NCBI GenBank assembly: GCA_007117055.1
Contig: SKHH01000010.1
Location: 1-11,005 of the forward strand
Length of the DNA stretch: 11,005 nucleotides
Origin: Lishizhenia sp.
Lineage (GTDB): Bacteria; Bacteroidota; Bacteroidia; Flavobacteriales_D; Crocinitomicaceae
Direction of reading: 5' to 3'
Below are positions 7,421 through 11,005 of the stretch, piece after piece (within the stretch, counting starts at the first letter, position 1; every line of letters begins with the position of its first letter). Position numbers and translations under genes: made by a program. Under the pieces are notes generated by a model. That model made no database searches. It saw only the letters and a program-made list of their open reading frames with translations, and was not told where the DNA came from.

Positions 7421-8572
7421 CTATACGTTATGATGAAACAAATAATGTAGCACTTGAATTTCTTTCTCCGATAATTGTTTATTTCGACGCACCATCATAT
7501 TATTAGCCGCTTCAATGGCTTTATTAAAAATAAAACGGTCTTTATCATTCATACCACCCCATGCAAAACTTGGAATGAACTTAGGAGGGAAACCACCTCC
7601 AAAAACAGTCGCAGAAACTCCCACAACTGTAGCTGTATTAAACATGGTATTAATTCCAGATTTCGAATGATCTCCCATCATTAACCCCATAAACTGCTGC
7701 CCTGTTTCTTTGATAGCCTTTGATTCATAATCGTAAGCGCGAACATTACCGTAATTGTTTTTCAAATTAGAAGTGTTCGTATCCGCGCCTAAATTACACC
7801 ATTCACCAATGACAGAGTTTCCTAAAAAACCATCATGCCCTTTGTTCGAGTATGCTTGAAAAACAACGTTATTTACTTCACCTCCTACTTTGCAATGCGG
7901 ACCAATTGTTGTAGCGCCGTACACTTTCGTTGAAAGCTTCAAAGCGGCGTGCTGACATAAGGCTAAACCACCTCTTACCACTGAGCCCTCCATAATTTCA
8001 GCGTAATCTCCGATATAAATTGGACCCGACTGTACATTTAAAATAGCTCCTTCCACACGAGCCGTTGGAGAAATAAAAAGTTGACTTTCTTCTCCGATCA
8101 GTAAATTCGTACCACTGAGCTTCGCAGAGGTATTAATTTTTGTCAATAATTGAAAATCCTGTTTTAGAACAGTATTGTTTTGTTGATAAACATCCCATCT
8201 TTCCTCAAGGATTACAAGGTTTTGCATCGAAATTTTAACTGCAATCCCCTGCTCTAACTCCTCTCCTTTATAGGCTACAAAAGTATCATTCGCCCAAAGT
8301 TCTTCACCAAATTTCAACTTCAATAAAGCTTCAATTAACGCTTCATTGGGAATAACACATGCATTTAACCAATACGTATCCTCTCCAAGATTTGAAGGGA
8401 ATAAATCACTCAAGTAATCAACAGTTTTATGGGAAACGTGCGCATTGGGTAGAAAGAACTTCCATCTTTCTGTATTCGTAAATATTCCCATTCGAATATC
8501 TCCAACGGGTCGCATAAGCGAGATAGGAGCAAATTTCCAGTGAGATTTTCTATCGTCTAGAATGATATTCAT
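7421..8572 (-). CDS. Alternative GlmU-type protein (putative UDP-GlcNAc diphosphorylase/GlcN-1-P acetyltransferase)
   Basis: This 383-residue protein resembles the Bacteroidetes 'alternative GlmU' family (I recall it as TIGR03991), assigned to UDP-N-acetylglucosamine synthesis, which feeds peptidoglycan and lipid A. The N-terminus MNIILDD, with RPVGDIRMGI at 21-30, is characteristic, but the classical GlmU nucleotide-binding signature (LxxGxGTRM...PK) is absent. Residues about 150-330 form hexapeptide repeats of a left-handed beta-helix (for example SGPIYIGDYAEIMEGSVVRG, 182-201; GPHCKVGGEVNN, 224-235; GHDGFLGNSVIGEWCNLGA, 245-263), typical of acyl- and nucleotidyltransferase trimers. The C-terminal tail (about 340-383) is helical. 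The gene has AT-rich upstream DNA with an inverted repeat and a -7-like element, and its stop lies 6 bp before the lpxK ATG. The family assignment is good. The exact reaction is inherited from family naming and is less certain. Confidence 0.86.
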   Translation of the reverse strand: MNIILDDRKSHWKFAPISLMRPVGDIRMGIFTNTERWKFFLPNAHVSHKTVDYLSDLFPSNLGEDTYWLNACVIPNEALIEALLKLKFGEELWANDTFVAYKGEELEQGIAVKISMQNLVILEERWDVYQQNNTVLKQDFQLLTKINTSAKLSGTNLLIGEESQLFISPTARVEGAILNVQSGPIYIGDYAEIMEGSVVRGGLALCQHAALKLSTKVYGATTIGPHCKVGGEVNNVVFQAYSNKGHDGFLGNSVIGEWCNLGADTNTSNLKNNYGNVRAYDYESKAIKETGQQFMGLMMGDHSKSGINTMFNTATVVGVSATVFGGGFPPKFIPSFAWGGMNDKDRFIFNKAIEAANNMMVRRNKQLSEKEIQVLHYLFHHNV

Positions 8573-8598
8573 TTTGTTCTTTTTTTATCAGAACAAAA
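8572..8598. repeat. Perfect 9-bp inverted repeat at the glmU start
   Basis: TTTTGTTCT at 8572-8580 is the exact inverse complement of AGAACAAAA at 8590-8598, separated by 9 bp. On the minus strand one arm overlaps the candidate -7 element and the other reaches the first base of the glmU ATG. It could be a protein-binding operator, or an RNA hairpin if transcription starts upstream of it. The stem has only two G:C pairs, so chance in AT-rich DNA is a real alternative. No T-tract follows on the minus strand, which argues against an intrinsic terminator for the upstream genes. Confidence 0.4.
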
Positions 8599-8601
8599 CT
8601 A
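8594..8601 (-). promoter_or_regulatory. Candidate Bacteroidetes-type -7 promoter element upstream of glmU
   Basis: On the minus strand these bases read TAGTTTTG, matching the Bacteroidetes primary sigma factor -7 consensus TAnnTTTG. They lie 21 bp upstream of the glmU ATG, in the gap after the GLPGLI gene. The expected TTG at about -33 is only weakly represented: a TTT lies 22 bp upstream, inside the end of the GLPGLI gene. A start point here would leave a leader of only about 15 nt. This is the only good consensus match I found in the intergenic gaps, and it would explain a transcription boundary between the receptor/GLPGLI pair and the glmU-bshC series. It is inference from consensus only. 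Confidence 0.35.
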
Positions 8602-8614
8602 CACAATTTTAACG

Positions 8615-9361
8615 TTACCATATAAAGACATCCATCATAAAAGGACGCATGGTAGAACCAAAGCTACTAAACCTCTCCTCTACTAAAGCTCGTAAGGATT
8701 CTTCGGTATACCAATCTTTTGGTCTTCCTTTTGGCGCCATTTTTTCGATTTCATCCGAAAATCGCTCTACTGTTTTAGCAAAATAAACTACTCCACCATC
8801 TTCAATCGCTAATCCTAAAATAACCCCTGGAAGTCCATTAAATGTTTCTGGACCAGAAGTAGAAATTAATTCTTCAGCGTACCATGCATAAATACGAATA
8901 GTATCATTTGCTTCCCAAACAGCTTGTCTACAATTATACCCCGCAATTTCACGCGTTGATTCTGTCATACGCCAGGTTCTTTGGCGCAAGGTATCTTTGA
9001 GAAGAACAGTTGTTCCGAAAAATGAAAACTCTTGTTTACGTTCGTTCGTATTCAAATTTTGAAAGGTAATATTCCTCATAGTGAACCAAGAGCGTGGATC
9101 TGGAACATCAGATTCTATCGGTCTAAAAATAGAAATGCTGTCATTAAAAATCAATTCGAACTCGTCCAATTTTGGTGTTTTTAAATCTGCACCTCTTGAC
9201 CAGCGCTGAATATCAATCCCTTTATACCTTTTTTCGAGATTAGTTCTGCGTTCGTAGACTACTCTCCCTTCAGTGATCTGAGCAATACTATATTGAAAAG
9301 CAGTGGAAAGAACTGCTAAGAAAAATACGAGCATTTTAGAACCAACGACTTCTGCCTTCAT
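8615..9361 (-). CDS. GLPGLI family secreted protein
   Basis: GLPGLI proteins (Porph_ging family, as I recall TIGR01200) are secreted Bacteroidetes proteins of unknown function, often encoded next to outer-membrane beta-barrel receptors. Starting at ATG 9361 the protein has 248 residues: a signal peptide with Lys2 and Lys9, a hydrophobic core at about 10-25 and likely cleavage after A27 (YSIA-Q). Then come ITEGRVVYER (29-38), the conserved AGYNCRQA (140-147), WYAEELISTSGPETFNGLPG (160-179) and the name-giving GLPGVILGL motif at 176-184. A longer frame to 9445 lies inside the receptor gene and encodes a poor signal peptide; ATG 9334, one base after the receptor stop, would leave no positive n-region. 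I therefore prefer 9361, preceded by AGAGAAG on the coding strand, which overlaps the receptor end by 26 bp. Cotranscription with the receptor is likely. Confidence 0.85.
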   Translation of the reverse strand: MKAEVVGSKMLVFFLAVLSTAFQYSIAQITEGRVVYERRTNLEKRYKGIDIQRWSRGADLKTPKLDEFELIFNDSISIFRPIESDVPDPRSWFTMRNITFQNLNTNERKQEFSFFGTTVLLKDTLRQRTWRMTESTREIAGYNCRQAVWEANDTIRIYAWYAEELISTSGPETFNGLPGVILGLAIEDGGVVYFAKTVERFSDEIEKMAPKGRPKDWYTEESLRALVEERFSSFGSTMRPFMMDVFIW

Positions 9362-11005
9362 CTTCTCTAGTTTTATTGTTATTAAATCGATAAGTAAGAC
9401 CCACCATAAAATAGCGTGCAATGATTTGTGTGCGATAATCCACAATCACATTATTTAAAATCTGACGGTTGATACCAATATTTTGATTTAAAATATCATA
9501 AGCAGCAACCGAAGCAATTAAATTACCTGTTTTGGTAAAACGCTTATTGATTTTAGCATTCCAAATAAAAGGACGAACGTCAAAGCCAGCTGCTCTTCCC
9601 GTATTTACAATATATCGTACATCAGAGTCAATAAACATTCTCCAAGGAAGCTCGAAAAAGACTTCTGCTTTATACGTTTGCGTTGTAAACGGTTGATTTG
9701 CTCCAATAGAAAGACTACTGTTCGGAACAGAGTACGTGTAGTCCATTCCAATACTCACTTCAATCGTATCGTTTCTCACACTAAAGTTAACTCCTCCCGT
9801 ATAACTTGTGTTTTCTGTTCTGTTCATTTGAGGGTCCTGAGGGTTGTTAGGGTTAGAAAAATCAATGATTTCTTGATTCCTATTAAAATACGTAATATTT
9901 GCATTAGGATCAATACGCAAAAACTTATTAAAAACAGGAATACCTCCTCCCATATAAATTCCTCCAAAATATACTCCATCGACATTTATGGCTTGTGAAA
10001 TGGTTGTACCATCTGGAAGGTAAGTAATCGAATTCGAAAAAGCATTATTCGTTAATGTTCCAAAAAAGCTTGCCCAAATATACGATTGCTCTATGGCATT
10101 CCATTTATTGTAAAAACCATTTATCGTATGCGTATAATTTGGAATCAAATCAGGGTTTCCAATTTGAATGTTATTTGGATTTGTATTATCTCTTACAGGC
10201 TGCAACTGATTCAAACTTGGTTGTGCCGAATTAGTAGAATAATTAAACCTAAAACGATGAGCATTACTAAATTTATAGGTATACTCTAGGAAAGGAAGTA
10301 AATCATCTTCACTCTGTAAAAATTGAGAGTTATCTAAATTGTTTGTGTTTGTAATTTGCACATTTCGAAACCTTGACCCTATATTAATGGTCTGTTTTCT
10401 TGTGGTATAAATCAATGAAGCGCCTCCTCTATTTTCGAGACGCTCTGTACTGAAGTCGTTACTAAATATTGGTGCAAAGTCATCGTAAACGCCATCTAGA
10501 CTATTGAATGCCAAGTTAGATTGATCTCCGATAAAATAATCTGCCTTGTATTGCACGTTTACTTTTAATTGTCTCGTTAATGGCTCTGTATAATCTAATA
10601 TGGCACGATGACCAATGGTTTTGTTCTGAATATCTCTACGTTGGTCAGTAATAGAATCAAAGCCCATAAATTCTATGGAAGACAGCATTATATTCTCTCT
10701 TTCATTGTCACTATATCCGTATTGATATTCGGCGATGAATTTCCTGTTTCGTTTTTTGAAGTTTCTCACTAATTTTAAATTAATGTTTCCTTCCAATCCA
10801 GAAGCCTCACTTTGGTTGTTTACCTGCGTACGATTCATCAACGTTCCATCAGGCGTAAAGAAATTTGTTGTTGTTTCTTCATCCCTTCTTTCGTTACGTT
10901 GCGTTAAATTAGAAACCAATTCGATACGTGTAAGTGAGTCTATTTTATGCTCTACATTAAAGTTAACCGTGTGCGAATTTTGCAATTGATTATCCCGTTT
11001 TGATA
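9336..11005 (-). CDS. TonB-dependent-receptor-like outer-membrane beta-barrel protein, C-terminal part (5' end outside window)
   Basis: The frame is open from the window edge at 11005 to the stop at 9336, giving 555 visible residues; a TTG at 10985 is an internal Leu codon, not a start. The visible part is the barrel of an outer-membrane protein of the OMP_b-brl_3/TonB-dependent-receptor-like type. It contains many alternating hydrophobic/aromatic amphipathic strands (for example NRKFIAEYQYGYSDNE, RFRFNYSTNSAQPSLNQ). The family block PSLNQLQPVRDNTNP and QIGNPDLIPNYTH lies at about visible residues 262-292, and a last strand RYFMVGLTYRFN is followed by a charged tail ending in RWF. The usual upstream parts (signal peptide, carboxypeptidase-like regulatory domain, plug) would lie outside the window. 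The 3' end overlaps the GLPGLI gene, suggesting a functional pair. The substrate cannot be inferred, and no SusD-like partner is seen. Confidence 0.85.
   Translation of the reverse strand, partial: SKRDNQLQNSHTVNFNVEHKIDSLTRIELVSNLTQRNERRDEETTTNFFTPDGTLMNRTQVNNQSEASGLEGNINLKLVRNFKKRNRKFIAEYQYGYSDNERENIMLSSIEFMGFDSITDQRRDIQNKTIGHRAILDYTEPLTRQLKVNVQYKADYFIGDQSNLAFNSLDGVYDDFAPIFSNDFSTERLENRGGASLIYTTRKQTINIGSRFRNVQITNTNNLDNSQFLQSEDDLLPFLEYTYKFSNAHRFRFNYSTNSAQPSLNQLQPVRDNTNPNNIQIGNPDLIPNYTHTINGFYNKWNAIEQSYIWASFFGTLTNNAFSNSITYLPDGTTISQAINVDGVYFGGIYMGGGIPVFNKFLRIDPNANITYFNRNQEIIDFSNPNNPQDPQMNRTENTSYTGGVNFSVRNDTIEVSIGMDYTYSVPNSSLSIGANQPFTTQTYKAEVFFELPWRMFIDSDVRYIVNTGRAAGFDVRPFIWNAKINKRFTKTGNLIASVAAYDILNQNIGINRQILNNVIVDYRTQIIARYFMVGLTYRFNNNKTREDEGRSRWF

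Noticed and set aside
8572..8598. Inverted repeat read as an intrinsic terminator of the receptor/GLPGLI genes
   Set aside because: The stem is A/T-rich with only two G:C pairs, and no U-tract follows it on the minus strand; glmU coding begins immediately.
9362..9445. Upstream extension of the GLPGLI gene to an ATG at 9445
   Set aside because: It would add 28 residues inside the receptor coding region and put a second hydrophobic stretch before the real signal peptide.
9678..9998. 106-codon open frame on the plus strand, rich in Arg and Ile
   Set aside because: It is antisense to the receptor barrel. Its composition mirrors the complement of Asn/Thr-rich strand codons, and no start context or family resemblance is seen.
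10983..10985. TTG as the start of the barrel protein
   Set aside because: The frame stays open upstream to the window edge and the protein begins in mid-barrel, so this is an internal Leu codon of a truncated gene.
1..11005. Search for CRISPR arrays, insertion sequences, tRNA/rRNA genes, phage or defence genes
   Set aside because: I saw no direct-repeat arrays, transposase motifs, cloverleaf-like sequences or defence-type domains; the region is packed with core genes on one strand.

Overview
The window looks like chromosomal DNA from a member of the Bacteroidota, most likely a Flavobacteriia-type organism. The evidence is low GC, AT-rich gene starts without strong Shine-Dalgarno sequences, an outer-membrane beta-barrel receptor paired with a GLPGLI-family protein, DUF4369-like/TlpA thioredoxin fusions, a Bacteroidetes-type 'alternative' GlmU, and bacillithiol synthesis (bshC). 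I do not assign a genus.

Every convincing gene (ten, two of them cut by the window ends) lies on the minus strand, so transcription runs from high to low coordinates. Read that way: 11005-9336 is the C-terminal part of a TonB-dependent-receptor-like beta-barrel protein; 9361-8615 is a secreted GLPGLI protein whose start overlaps the receptor's end; a 42-bp gap follows, holding a perfect 9-bp inverted repeat and a good match to the Bacteroidetes -7 promoter element. Next come alternative GlmU (8572-7421), LpxK (7414-6380), a trimeric-type purine nucleoside phosphorylase (6386-5574), GatB (5556-4099), a TlpA-type lipoprotein (4086-2827), a paralogous secreted TlpA-type protein (2814-1693), LpxH (1682-912), and the N-terminal half of BshC (863-1, running off the window).

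From glmU to bshC the gaps are between -7 and 48 bp, so these eight genes could form one operon, possibly started by the candidate promoter near 8597. Its content is mostly housekeeping: outer-membrane lipid A synthesis (the sugar-nucleotide enzyme GlmU, then LpxH and LpxK), tRNA-dependent amidation (GatB), purine salvage (PNP), and thiol chemistry (two TlpA proteins and bacillithiol synthesis).

I see no mobile element, CRISPR array, tRNA, rRNA or defence system, and no intergenic stretch longer than 48 bp. This is largely an ordinary core region. The points worth a second look are: an MTAP-like aspartate at the purine-specificity position of the PNP; an 8-bp G tract inside one tlpA gene; the inverted repeat over the likely promoter and start codon of glmU; the tandem TlpA pair with different predicted locations; and the receptor/GLPGLI pair of unknown function.
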